DNA of 8,750 nucleotides from CFX5 sp964568485 (GCA_964568485.1 CAZMRA010000212.1:1-8750), one strand, 5' to 3'. Shown: positions 1 through 6,917, counted from the first letter of the stretch. Translations and numbers: made by a program. Notes: generated by a model from the letters alone, not told the origin.

Positions 1-2
1 AG

Positions 3-2138
3 CAATATCATCTGACTGCGGGCTACAGCTACCTGCGCACTGGGGATCCACGCCTGGCTACCACCCATCCGCCGCTGATGGGGCTGCTGGCCGCCTTAGC
101 CCTGCTTCCGCGTGACGATATTCAGCTGCCCTTAGATCATCCAGCCTGGGAGGCGGGCGATCGCTTCTTGTATTCCGATATTTTCCTATGGGAGGCCAAC
201 CAAGATCCCCGGGGAATGTTGGAAACGGCGCGGCGGCCGATCATGGTGGTGGGTGGGCTACTGCTGGTGGCGCTCTACTTCTGGGCTCGCCGCTTGCTGG
301 GGAGCGCCGCCGGATGTGGCGTATTGCTGCTAGCCTGTTTCGACCCCAATTTGCTGAGCAACAGCCGCGTAGTCACCACCGATCTAGGGCTGACCGCCTT
401 TTTGTTCATCGCTTTGTGGCAATATTGGCGCTGGCTCGAACGTCCAACCTGGCCCGCGCTGCTCCTCGCCGGGCTCGCCGCAGGATTGGCCATCACCGCC
501 AAGTATACGGGGCTCTTTATCGCCCCGACCCTGGTGCTGGTCGCACTGCTCTATCCTCGCCGCGGGGAGCATGAGCACTATGGGCGCCGTTTGCTGGGCT
601 TGCTGGGGATTGGCTTGCTCGCCCTGCTGGTCGTGTGGGCACTCTTCCGCTTTACGCTCGGGCCGTTGTCCGCTCCTTTCCCGGCGGTGCCCGTCCCGGC
701 GCCCTTCTACTGGCAGCAATTCATCAACACCTTCCGGCGGATTGTCGATTTGCAAGGGGCACGCTACGACTTTTTCTGGGGCGAAGCCGGCAATCAAGGC
801 TGGTGGGCCTATTTCCCCGTGGCCTTGGCGATCAAAACGCCACTGCCCGTGTTGATCCTAGCCGGCGCCGGGATCATCCGTGGGCTACGCGTGCACGGCT
901 GGCGCCAACTCAGCAGCTTAGGCGTGGTGCCGGTGCTCTTTTTGGCGCTTGGTCTTAGCGGCGTCCTGACGATCGGCTACCGTCACATGCTGCCGCTGCT
1001 GCCTTTTTTGATCCTACTGGCCGGGTATGCCATTGCCGGGGTCCATTGGCGATGGGTGGCACCGACCAAGCAACGCCTGGCCACGCTGGCGGTGGTGCTC
1101 TTGCTCGCTTGGCAAGTCGGCGGCTCGCTACGCATGTTTCCGCATCAAGAGGCCTTTTTTAACGAACTCGCCGGGGATTGGTACAACTGGAGCAATCTGC
1201 TGGTTGATTCCAACCTAGACTGGGGGCAGGATCTTCCTGCGCTGCGCCAGGTAATGGATGAACTGGGCATTGCCGATGTGAATTTGGCCTACTTTGGCAA
1301 AGCCGTCCCCGAAGTCTATGGCGTGCGCTATCGCCCGCTCTACGGCTATCTGCGTTTTGTCGAAGGGAACGAGCTGAGCGCGTACAACCCTTACACGCCG
1401 GAACCCGGTTGGTATGCGATCAGCGCCACTAGCTTACGCCTAGGCCTGATGCAGCCCGACACGCTGGATCTCTATCGCTATTTCCAGTCACTGCGCCCGG
1501 TGGCACGCGCAGGCTATTCGATCTATCTCTACCACGTGACTGATCCGCCCAGTACTCCAGTCGAACGACGTGTGGTGATCGGCGAGCCGCTCTATCGCCT
1601 CTCGCCCGAGCAGTTGGGAATTCCCGCGCAAGGGCGGGTGCAGGTCAAATGGAGTGCCGACCCGACCGTCGCCATCTATCCATTGGGCGAGGGCTTTGCG
1701 CCGCCCGATTCTCCAAGCTATCGGGCGGTTGAAGGCAACTTTGGCGATGTGTTGCACTTGCAGGGGTATGAAATGAGCACCCCGATCCCTGGTCAACCGC
1801 TGACGCTCTCCTTCTATTGGCAGGTGGGCAACACCCCAATGCCGCTACCCGCGCCGACGCGCGGGAATTGGCTCTCAGCCTTTGTGCACCTGACGCTCCC
1901 CGATGATCCGGCAGCCAAAGTCGCCCAATTCGACGGATGGCCCACGGCGCTGCGTGGTCTCGAAGCAGGAGATGTGCTGGTGCACACGTTGCAACTTGAG
2001 CTCTCCGGCGAGCTCGCAGCAGGCACATACGATCTGCTGGTCGGGCTCTACTCGCCGCAATCGGGGCAGCGGGTGGCCGTGTTGGAAGAAAATAACCCCG
2101 GTGATTTTTTGCGGCTTGATCCCGTGGTGATCCCATGA
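3..2138 (+). CDS. GT39/PMT-like membrane glycosyltransferase, 5' end cut by window edge
   Basis: This is a polytopic GT-C glycosyltransferase of the ArnT/PMT (GT39) type, which normally moves a sugar from a polyprenyl-phosphate donor to an acceptor on the outer face of the membrane. The frame is open from base 3. The residues before the ATG at 78 (including GYSYLRTGDPRLATTHPPL) match the conserved first outer loop of the family, so the ATG at 78 is internal and the true start is upstream. 711 residues are visible. About nine or ten hydrophobic segments follow. The RHMLP stretch (978-1007) and SNLDWGQDL (1209-1235) are motifs I associate with this family. From about base 1737 to the end (NFGDVLHLQGYEM onward) there is a soluble beta-rich tail that looks like an Ig-like sandwich. 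The stop overlaps the next start. The acidic catalytic residue expected near the start of loop 1 is not in view. Family call is firm; donor and acceptor are unknown. Confidence 0.88.
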   Translation, partial: QYHLTAGYSYLRTGDPRLATTHPPLMGLLAALALLPRDDIQLPLDHPAWEAGDRFLYSDIFLWEANQDPRGMLETARRPIMVVGGLLLVALYFWARRLLGSAAGCGVLLLACFDPNLLSNSRVVTTDLGLTAFLFIALWQYWRWLERPTWPALLLAGLAAGLAITAKYTGLFIAPTLVLVALLYPRRGEHEHYGRRLLGLLGIGLLALLVVWALFRFTLGPLSAPFPAVPVPAPFYWQQFINTFRRIVDLQGARYDFFWGEAGNQGWWAYFPVALAIKTPLPVLILAGAGIIRGLRVHGWRQLSSLGVVPVLFLALGLSGVLTIGYRHMLPLLPFLILLAGYAIAGVHWRWVAPTKQRLATLAVVLLLAWQVGGSLRMFPHQEAFFNELAGDWYNWSNLLVDSNLDWGQDLPALRQVMDELGIADVNLAYFGKAVPEVYGVRYRPLYGYLRFVEGNELSAYNPYTPEPGWYAISATSLRLGLMQPDTLDLYRYFQSLRPVARAGYSIYLYHVTDPPSTPVERRVVIGEPLYRLSPEQLGIPAQGRVQVKWSADPTVAIYPLGEGFAPPDSPSYRAVEGNFGDVLHLQGYEMSTPIPGQPLTLSFYWQVGNTPMPLPAPTRGNWLSAFVHLTLPDDPAAKVAQFDGWPTALRGLEAGDVLVHTLQLELSGELAAGTYDLLVGLYSPQSGQRVAVLEENNPGDFLRLDPVVIP
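2135..2138 (+). promoter_or_regulatory. ATGA stop/start overlap, translational coupling site
   Basis: The TGA stop of the first glycosyltransferase (2136-2138) overlaps the ATG of the second membrane protein (2135-2137). No strong Shine-Dalgarno sequence is visible just upstream, so re-initiation by terminating ribosomes is the likely route. The two proteins would then be made in linked amounts. Confidence 0.7.
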
Positions 2139-4030
2139 ACCGATCGCTGCTTGCACGCTGGTGGCCGTCTTTGCTCAGCGGTTTGCTGGGCCTGAGTGGC
2201 GCGTGGTTCCTGTGGAGTGCTGGCGGCTGGCTGCTGGGGATGCGCAGCCTCTGGGCCTTTAGCGCCCTCAGTTACTTGCCTACCTGGCAACGGGGCGGAT
2301 TGGCGCTGATCATCCTCGCGGTTACCCTCTATGCGCTCCTAGCGGGGGATGCCCACCCACTCGTCGGTTGGGGCAAACGTCTCGCCAGCCTGCTCGAACG
2401 AATACACAGCCAACCCGCTTGGCGCAGCTTGGGCCTACTGGTGGCCGCGCTGGCCTTTTGGAGCTGGCGCGAGCGGACCTTCCACGGCGATGCCTTGCTC
2501 AAGTTGCGGCTACTGAACGAGCAAACGCTGCAAACTGACCCCTATGTGTGGAAAGAGCCGCTGGACAGTTTAGTCGCCTACACGCTGAGTAGCTGGGGCG
2601 CCCTGGGTCAACTTTCCCCAGAAACGATGATCGCGCTGGCGAGTGTGCTGGCCGGTTTGATCTACCTGAGCGCCACCGTTTATGTGGCTGTCACCCTGGC
2701 TGATAGGCCTGGTCGCCAATGGCTTTATCTGCTCGGGCTGTGGGGTGTGGGCAGCAGCCAACTCTGGTTTGGTCATGTGGAAAATTATAGCTGGGTTACG
2801 GCTTTCAGCTTTGCGGCTGCCGCCTTAGCCGTTGGCTACAGCGAAGGACGCAATTCGCTGTGGCCTGTCGGGCTCCTGGCTGGTCTGGCCGTCAGCTTTC
2901 ATCCGCAAGCAGCCTTTACCCTGCCAGCGCTCCTGCTGCTAATTCGCCGTGAACGCTGGTGGCGCGACACTGCCACACTCCTCGCCGGTGGTTTGGTGGC
3001 GACCCTGGGCACTGTCTTGGGGTTGCGCCTGTTGGGGGTACCGTGGCCCACATTCGGCCAAGGCTTTGCTGGGGATGATCAGCTCTTTCTCAGGCCAGCT
3101 CAAGCCCTCGCAGCGCATCAAATTTGGGATGCGCTCAACAACCTCTGGTTGATTGCACCGCTGGCTCCGCTTTGGTTCTTGGTGGGCGGCTGGGGATTGG
3201 GTCAGCGCGCTCTCTGGCAGAGGCGCAGTTGGCGCTATGTGACCCTCTTTGCTGCGGGCCTGCTCTGCTATCACTTCACCTTTCAGAATGACCTGCCACG
3301 CCCGCGCGATTGGGATCTCTTTGCCATTGTGGGCCCGGGCGTAACGCTCTGGGGGTTGCTGACGGGCGAACACTGGTTGCAGCGGATGAATTCCACTTCC
3401 TCGGCTATGCGGCTAGCCTGGCCGCCGCTGGCCTTTGCCCTCTGTGTGACCATTGCCTGGGTGATGGTCAACCACACCGTCACCTTGATCCAGCCCACGG
3501 CCGCGCAGCGCGACCTCTATAGTCGCTACCAACTGCTTGATCTCACCACGCTGTTGGATCGGGCCACGATCAGCCCGCCAGAGCCGCTTTGCGCAGAGCC
3601 CGAGGGCTGCGAGCGGGTAACCCTCACTACCTTCACCATGCCTCAAGATGGGGACAGCCGCCCGACGATTTTTGCCCATGCCCCGGCGCGTATCAGCTTG
3701 CCGCTCACCCTGCCCGCTGAAGCTACATTCTTGTGGCTCAGCCCGGCGCTTGATCCGGAGGCCTGGGGCTGGGGTGGGGATGGCGTCACCTTCCGCGTGG
3801 CGGTGGTTTCCGCAAGCGGCGAAGTGGTGTTGTGGGAGCGCCATCTCACGCCCGCTGAACCGGCGGATCTGGCTTGGCAGACGGCTTTGATCTCGTTGGC
3901 CGACTATCGCAATCAGGCGATTGAGCTGGTGTTGATCACCGCTCCTGGCCCGGCAGGTGACAATGCGGCGGACCGGGCCGGCTGGGGCTTGCCGTGGCTG
4001 ATGCGCGGTACCAACGATGACCGCTTCTGA
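2135..4030 (+). CDS. GT-C-like multi-pass membrane protein with C-terminal beta domain
   Basis: A 631-aa protein with roughly 12 hydrophobic segments up to about residue 445, then a soluble tail. It starts at an ATG that shares the ATGA of the upstream stop, which suggests translational coupling. After the first three helices a large outer loop carries FHGDALLKL (116-124) and KEPLD (140-144). This resembles the acidic and HPPL-like positions of GT-C enzymes but is divergent. Further fixed-looking motifs are GHVENYSW (213-220) and RPRDWDLF (389-396), with DWD at 392-394. I recall similar VENY and RDWDLF motifs in uncharacterised bacterial membrane proteins of GT-C type. The tail (about 505-631) contains DGVTFRV (549-555) and DRAGWGLPW (613-621), a pattern seen in beta-sandwich tails of such proteins. 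It is probably an envelope glycosyltransferase or an accessory to one. The catalytic role is inferred, not shown. Confidence 0.75.
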   Translation: MNRSLLARWWPSLLSGLLGLSGAWFLWSAGGWLLGMRSLWAFSALSYLPTWQRGGLALIILAVTLYALLAGDAHPLVGWGKRLASLLERIHSQPAWRSLGLLVAALAFWSWRERTFHGDALLKLRLLNEQTLQTDPYVWKEPLDSLVAYTLSSWGALGQLSPETMIALASVLAGLIYLSATVYVAVTLADRPGRQWLYLLGLWGVGSSQLWFGHVENYSWVTAFSFAAAALAVGYSEGRNSLWPVGLLAGLAVSFHPQAAFTLPALLLLIRRERWWRDTATLLAGGLVATLGTVLGLRLLGVPWPTFGQGFAGDDQLFLRPAQALAAHQIWDALNNLWLIAPLAPLWFLVGGWGLGQRALWQRRSWRYVTLFAAGLLCYHFTFQNDLPRPRDWDLFAIVGPGVTLWGLLTGEHWLQRMNSTSSAMRLAWPPLAFALCVTIAWVMVNHTVTLIQPTAAQRDLYSRYQLLDLTTLLDRATISPPEPLCAEPEGCERVTLTTFTMPQDGDSRPTIFAHAPARISLPLTLPAEATFLWLSPALDPEAWGWGGDGVTFRVAVVSASGEVVLWERHLTPAEPADLAWQTALISLADYRNQAIELVLITAPGPAGDNAADRAGWGLPWLMRGTNDDRF

Positions 4031-4051
4031 GTGCAAGATAGTGGCCGACGT

Positions 4052-4072
4052 TTGACGGTTGTCAATTGACGG
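4052..4072. repeat. Nested palindromes and TTGACGG direct repeat over the promoter spacer
   Basis: TTGAC (4052-4056) and GTCAA (4061-4065) form an inverted repeat with a four-base spacer. GTCAATTGAC (4061-4070) is a perfect 10-base palindrome sharing the GTCAA arm. TTGACGG also occurs twice in direct orientation (4052-4058 and 4066-4072, period 14). The array covers the -35 element and the promoter spacer, where a repressor or activator could bind. Its use as an operator is inferred. Confidence 0.4.
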
Positions 4073-4079
4073 CTAAAAT
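4052..4079 (+). promoter_or_regulatory. Predicted sigma-70-type promoter for the PIG-L deacetylase
   Basis: TTGACG (4052-4057) and TAAAAT (4074-4079) each match the consensus at five of six positions and are separated by 16 bases. Transcription would begin near 4086, about 40 bases before the ATG at 4127. This is the best promoter in the window. It separates the deacetylase from the two membrane proteins, although read-through is possible because I see no terminator between 4031 and 4051. Confidence 0.6.
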
Positions 4080-4126
4080 TCTGCATAGCGTACTATCTGT
4101 TGACTTTGCGATTCTTAGGGAGAAAT

Positions 4127-4978
4127 ATGGCTCACCAACCAACCTTGCTCGGCGTCTTTGCCCATCCTGATGATGAAAGTTTTGGGCCTGGCGGCACGCT
4201 TGCCCGCTATGCTGGGGAAGGCAAACAAGTTCATGTAATTATTGCTACCGATGGGATTGCTGGTTCGTTGGCCGACCCCAATGCAGTGGACGGCCACTCC
4301 ACGCTAGCGCAGGTCCGCTCGCGCGAGCTGTCGGATGCGGCTGTTGCACTCGGGGTCACCAGCATCTGGTCGCTGCCCTATCGCGACAGCGGCATGCGCA
4401 ATACGCCCGACAATGATCACCCAGATGCCTTGATCCGTCAGCCATTGGAGCAGACCGTCCAAGAGATGCTGGGATACCTGCGGCGTCTGCGCCCCGATGT
4501 GATCATCACCCACGATCCATATGGCGGCTATGGGCATCCCGATCATATCCGCGTGTGTGAAGCGGTGACCACAGCCTTTTATCTCGCCCGCCAAGAATTT
4601 GCTGGGCAGAGTGAGTACAGTGGTCCGCAAAAGCTCTATTACACAGCCTTCAACAAGCGCATGCTCAAGTTGATGGTCCAAGTGATGAAGTGGCGCGGGC
4701 AAGATCCAACCGCGCAAGGGCGCAACAAAGATATCAACTTGGTCGAAATCAGCGGTTGGCACACGCCGATCCACACCAAGATCAATGTATTAGATTACTT
4801 GCCGCGCAAATTGGCAGCCAGCCAGGCCCACGTTAGCCAATATAGTGGCGGTCCCGCCTATATGCGTATGCTACCCTGGTTCATCCGTCAACAATTTTTG
4901 GCAACCGAAAGCTTTACGCGCGTCTTTCCCCTCCCACCGGAGACCATTGAGCAAGATCTCTTTTCAGGCTTGCTGTGA
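4127..4978 (+). CDS. PIG-L/LmbE family zinc-dependent de-N-acetylase (MshB/Mca-like)
   Basis: A 283-aa enzyme expected to hydrolyse an N-acetyl or amide bond on an aminosugar using one zinc ion. AHPDDE (12-17) supplies the likely zinc ligands H13 and D16 and the general base D15. GGYGHPDH (133-140) supplies H137 and the third ligand H140. YRDSGM (85-90) together with that GHPDH context points to the subgroup containing MshB and Mca of mycothiol metabolism. Mycothiol is essentially actinobacterial, so the substrate here is open: a GlcNAc-containing thiol precursor, a lipid or a surface glycan. I chose the ATG at 4127 over the in-frame TTG at 4100 because AGGGAG (4117-4122) sits four bases before it and the protein then begins just ahead of the first beta strand, as is usual. 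There is no signal peptide, so it is probably cytoplasmic. All catalytic residues appear intact. Confidence 0.9.
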   Translation: MAHQPTLLGVFAHPDDESFGPGGTLARYAGEGKQVHVIIATDGIAGSLADPNAVDGHSTLAQVRSRELSDAAVALGVTSIWSLPYRDSGMRNTPDNDHPDALIRQPLEQTVQEMLGYLRRLRPDVIITHDPYGGYGHPDHIRVCEAVTTAFYLARQEFAGQSEYSGPQKLYYTAFNKRMLKLMVQVMKWRGQDPTAQGRNKDINLVEISGWHTPIHTKINVLDYLPRKLAASQAHVSQYSGGPAYMRMLPWFIRQQFLATESFTRVFPLPPETIEQDLFSGLL

Positions 4979-5120
4979 TAAAATAGAGTTAGTCAAAGAT
5001 TGAATTTCATTGCAAAGTGAAGAGGGCTCAGCTACACAACCAGCGGAATAGAGAGATACCCCGCTAGGGCCTACAAAGCGGTTCCCGTAGTGTCAAAGCC
5101 AGTAGAGCAAGGAGCGAAGA
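4979..5120 (+). promoter_or_regulatory. Leader of the bactofilin-like gene with competing hairpin arms
   Basis: These 142 bases separate the deacetylase stop from the next ATG. AGCGG (5042-5046), CCGCT (5061-5065) and a second AGCGG (5077-5081) allow two mutually exclusive five-base stems. CTAC (5071-5074) can also pair with GTAG (5087-5090). The ribosome binding site AAGGAG (5109-5114) lies just beyond. Such competing arms could form an attenuator or translational switch, but the stems are short. A weak promoter candidate is TTTTCA (4961-4966) with TAGAGT (4984-4989), 17 bases apart and only four of six matches each. I do not recognise any known riboswitch class. Confidence 0.3.
5109..5114 (+). 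promoter_or_regulatory. Strong Shine-Dalgarno site for the bactofilin-like gene
   Basis: AAGGAG lies six bases before the ATG at 5121. It is the strongest ribosome binding site in the window and fixes that start, which also gives an intact signal peptide. Confidence 0.8.
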
Positions 5121-6401
5121 ATGCAGAAGAGCAGACGACAGTACCAGCAGTGGTCATGGTTGATGCTTGGCGTTACTTTGATGGTTGCACTCTGGGCGGG
5201 AACTGTTCAGGCAGCCGAAGTGCGCGGCCCCAATACGCCCGGGGATATATTCCGTTTATCCGCCGAAGAGGTCCTCAACGAGGATCTATACGTAGGGGCC
5301 GGTGAAATCTTCATTGATGGCATTATTGAGGGCGATCTGGTTGCGGCTGGCGGGTACATTGAAGTCAATGGCGAAGTCGCCGGCGATGTGATCATTGCCG
5401 GCGGCGGCATCGTGATCAATGGCCGGGTTGGCGATGATGCCCGCTTGGCCGGTGGGGGCATCACCATCGCCGGGACGATCAGCGATGATCTCTTTGTTGC
5501 TGGTGGCGGCACAGGCTGGCCGGGCTTCCCCACAATTCCTTTTTCGGTCAATGGCCGGATGATTACCCAAGGCATCCAACTGGCGAGTAGCTCCACGGTC
5601 GGCGGCGATGCGTATATTGTCGGTGGTCAGGGTCGCTTTAACGGCCAAATCAACGGCGAATTATTTAGCGGGATGGGCACGATTCAATTGAACGGACGAG
5701 TCGGCGAGGATGCCGATCTCAATGCCGGGCAGATTGAAGTTACCGAGGGGGCACGAGTTGGCGGCACCTTGCGCTACAGCAGTGGTGAGTCAACCACTAT
5801 TCCCGCCACTGTTGCATCAACAATTATTGCCGAGGATTCCCCCGCACAACAAGATGTCCCGCGCCCTAATCCCATTTGGGCAGTGCTGAGCTGGCTATGG
5901 CGCACTTTGTTGATCTTGCTCGGCTTTGCGCTGCTCGCCTGGTTAATCTGGCGGTTGGCTCCGGGATTGCTCCAACCGGCGAGTGAGCAGGTACGTTTGC
6001 AACCCGGCACCGCTGGCTTGTATGGGGTGATCGCCACAGCATTGATTGTGCCCATCTTGCTAGCGCTCAGCGTGGCCGTAGCGATCTTTTGGGGCATCGG
6101 TGGCGCCGTGGCAATGGCAGCCTTTACCTTGGGGGCGCTCAGCTTGTTATGGATGCTCAGCCCGTTGTTCATCGGTTATTGGCTTAGCCGCTTTTTGCAG
6201 GAGCGCGGGTACATTCAAAACAGCTTGCTCGCCTTGATTGCCGGGACGCTGGCGGTGGTATTGCTCACGCGGCTCTTAACGCCCATTCCCTGCGTTGGTG
6301 CTCTGGTTGCCGGGCTGATCTACCTCATTAGCTTTGTGTTGATGTTGGGCGGTTGGATTCTGACGCGTCGACAACCTGCGACACTCGCGGTTGCAAGTTA
6401 A
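5121..6401 (+). CDS. Bactofilin-like (polymer-forming) repeat protein with signal peptide and C-terminal membrane domain
   Basis: A 426-aa protein in three parts. Residues 1-31 form a signal peptide: basic start with RR at 5-6, hydrophobic core 11-27, likely cleavage after VQA at 29-31. Residues about 54-219 carry Gly/Asp-rich 17-residue repeats with the pattern GD-hydrophobic-x-AGG-x-hydrophobic-x-hydrophobic-NG, for example at 71-87, 88-104 and 105-121. This is the signature of the right-handed beta-helix of bactofilins (polymer-forming family). A non-repeat insert with Pro and Trp lies at about 130-160. After a Ser/Thr/Pro linker, residues about 250-420 contain four or more hydrophobic helices. 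Classical bactofilins are short, cytosolic, self-assembling scaffolds without a signal peptide. This layout would place the beta-helix outside the membrane, anchored by the C-terminus. Role inferred: envelope scaffold or shape factor. DUF951 follows after 15 bases. Confidence 0.8.
   Translation: MQKSRRQYQQWSWLMLGVTLMVALWAGTVQAAEVRGPNTPGDIFRLSAEEVLNEDLYVGAGEIFIDGIIEGDLVAAGGYIEVNGEVAGDVIIAGGGIVINGRVGDDARLAGGGITIAGTISDDLFVAGGGTGWPGFPTIPFSVNGRMITQGIQLASSSTVGGDAYIVGGQGRFNGQINGELFSGMGTIQLNGRVGEDADLNAGQIEVTEGARVGGTLRYSSGESTTIPATVASTIIAEDSPAQQDVPRPNPIWAVLSWLWRTLLILLGFALLAWLIWRLAPGLLQPASEQVRLQPGTAGLYGVIATALIVPILLALSVAVAIFWGIGGAVAMAAFTLGALSLLWMLSPLFIGYWLSRFLQERGYIQNSLLALIAGTLAVVLLTRLLTPIPCVGALVAGLIYLISFVLMLGGWILTRRQPATLAVAS
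5280..5777 (+). repeat. Coding repeats of the beta-helix, 51-base period
   Basis: The 17-residue repeats of the bactofilin-like domain (residues 54-219) are spelled by GGCGAT/GGCGGC-rich DNA with a nominal period of 51 bases. The copies are diverged in DNA while the Gly, Asp and hydrophobic positions are kept, so they are old protein repeats rather than recent tandem duplication. Confidence 0.65.
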
Positions 6402-6416
6402 GTACCTATCCATACC

Positions 6417-6620
6417 ATGGAAATCTATGAACAGATCAACGTTGGAGATGTAGTTGAACTGCGCAAGGCCCATCCATGCGGAGGCGTACAGTGGCAAGTT
6501 GACCGGACCGGCGCAGACATCGGCATGATCTGCCTGACCTGCAAACGCCGCGTGTTGATTTCTCGCCGCAAGTTTGCCCATCAAGTAAAGCGGTTTTTGC
6601 AGCGTGGGCCGCAGCCTTGA
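6417..6620 (+). CDS. DUF951 family small protein
   Basis: A 67-aa protein that matches the DUF951 family in length and in its conserved pattern. The features are an N-terminal GDVVELRKAHPCGG segment (10-23), WQVDRTGADIG (26-36), the CLTC pair (39-42) and a basic tail around RRVLISRRKF (44-53). H19, C21, C39 and C42 could form a zinc or other metal site. The function of DUF951 is not known to me; the basic tail and compact size would fit nucleic-acid binding, but that is inference. The ATG at 6417 has no recognisable Shine-Dalgarno sequence and lies 15 bases after the bactofilin-like stop. It is therefore probably in the same transcript and may rely on coupling. Confidence 0.85.
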   Translation: MEIYEQINVGDVVELRKAHPCGGVQWQVDRTGADIGMICLTCKRRVLISRRKFAHQVKRFLQRGPQP

Positions 6621-6658
6621 CGGGAACGAACCCGCCTACATACTCGTTGAATGAAAGC

Positions 6659-6674
6659 TCAGGTCCCAGCCTGA
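6659..6674 (+). terminator. Weak hairpin, possible terminator after DUF951
   Basis: TCAGG (6659-6663) and CCTGA (6670-6674) form a five-base stem with a six-base loop, about 40 bases past the DUF951 stop. A short T run (6683-6686) follows about eight bases later. That gap makes it a poor intrinsic terminator. The smaller CGGG/CCCG hairpin at 6621-6634 has no T run at all. Confidence 0.25.
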
Positions 6675-6735
6675 ACCGGCAATTTTATCCACGACTTAGA
6701 ATGTAACATTCTTTGCAATAGCCGTGGAGAACCCT

Positions 6736-6744
6736 TGTTATACT
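6736..6744 (+). promoter_or_regulatory. Predicted extended -10 promoter for the Tat-exported hydrolase
   Basis: TGTTATACT contains an extended -10 element: TG, one base, then TATACT (6739-6744, five of six matches). The only -35-like sequence, TTGCAA (6713-6718), is 20 bases upstream, longer than ideal, so the TG extension may be doing the work. Transcription would start near 6751. Confidence 0.5.
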
Positions 6745-6750
6745 GGTTGC

Positions 6751-6917
6751 TTTGGAAAGTGGGTCCCTTGTTGCAACCGACAGGGTTTGCTAGTCAGAGT
6801 ATCCACTATCCCGCGGCTGATTTTCGGAACATCCGCCCGTGTATGTAGGAAAGGCGGTGCCCAATCGTTCTGGGTATTGGCCTCCGGGTGGACCATGAAT
6901 GATCTTTGAGAGAGCCT
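6751..6917 (+). promoter_or_regulatory. Long structured 5' leader, no gene recognised
   Basis: If transcription starts near 6751, the hydrolase has about 167 untranslated bases. Possible stems are as follows. Bases 6765-6771 pair with 6780-6785 (CCCTTGT with ACAGGG, one bulged T). CCGCC (6833-6837) pairs with GGCGG (6853-6857). Bases 6857-6863 pair with 6871-6877 (seven pairs, two of them G-U). GGTCC (6762-6766) pairs with GGACC (6890-6894) and could close the whole domain. Several of these compete. This may be a cis-regulatory RNA, but it does not show the core of any riboswitch, 6S or SRP RNA that I know. Confidence 0.3.

Noticed and set aside
78..80. ATG at 78 as the start of the first glycosyltransferase
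   Set aside because: The frame stays open to the window edge and encodes conserved family residues (GYSYL, GDPRL, HPPL) before this ATG.
3413..4036. A 207-codon antisense open frame opposite the end of the second membrane protein
   Set aside because: The sense frame has clear conserved motifs through the same region. The antisense protein is Arg/Gly/Gln-rich without domains and reflects high GC.
4100..4102. TTG at 4100 as the start of the PIG-L protein
   Set aside because: It has no ribosome binding site, while the ATG at 4127 has AGGGAG just upstream and fits the family's N-terminus.
4100..4128. TTGACT (4100-4105) as a -35 box for the PIG-L gene
   Set aside because: The matching -10 position would fall on the start codon, so any transcript would begin inside the gene.
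5207..5648. Two long antisense open frames opposite the bactofilin-like repeats
   Set aside because: They are produced by the repetitive GGC/GAT-rich codons of the sense gene and show Pro/Ala-rich low-complexity sequence with no ribosome sites.
6621..6634. CGGG/CCCG hairpin right after the DUF951 stop as a terminator
   Set aside because: The stem has only four pairs with no T run, so it is not an intrinsic terminator.
6751..6905. Known structured RNA (6S, SRP, or a cobalamin, TPP, SAM or c-di-GMP riboswitch) in the gap
   Set aside because: I checked for the core conserved boxes of these RNAs by eye and found none. A covariance-model search (Infernal against Rfam) would be decisive.
6724..6909. 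A 61-codon GTG-started open frame with four cysteines near its N-terminus, ending at the hydrolase start region
   Set aside because: It has no ribosome binding site, its start lies upstream of the predicted transcription start, and it shows no recognisable domain. It is more likely an open stretch within the leader.
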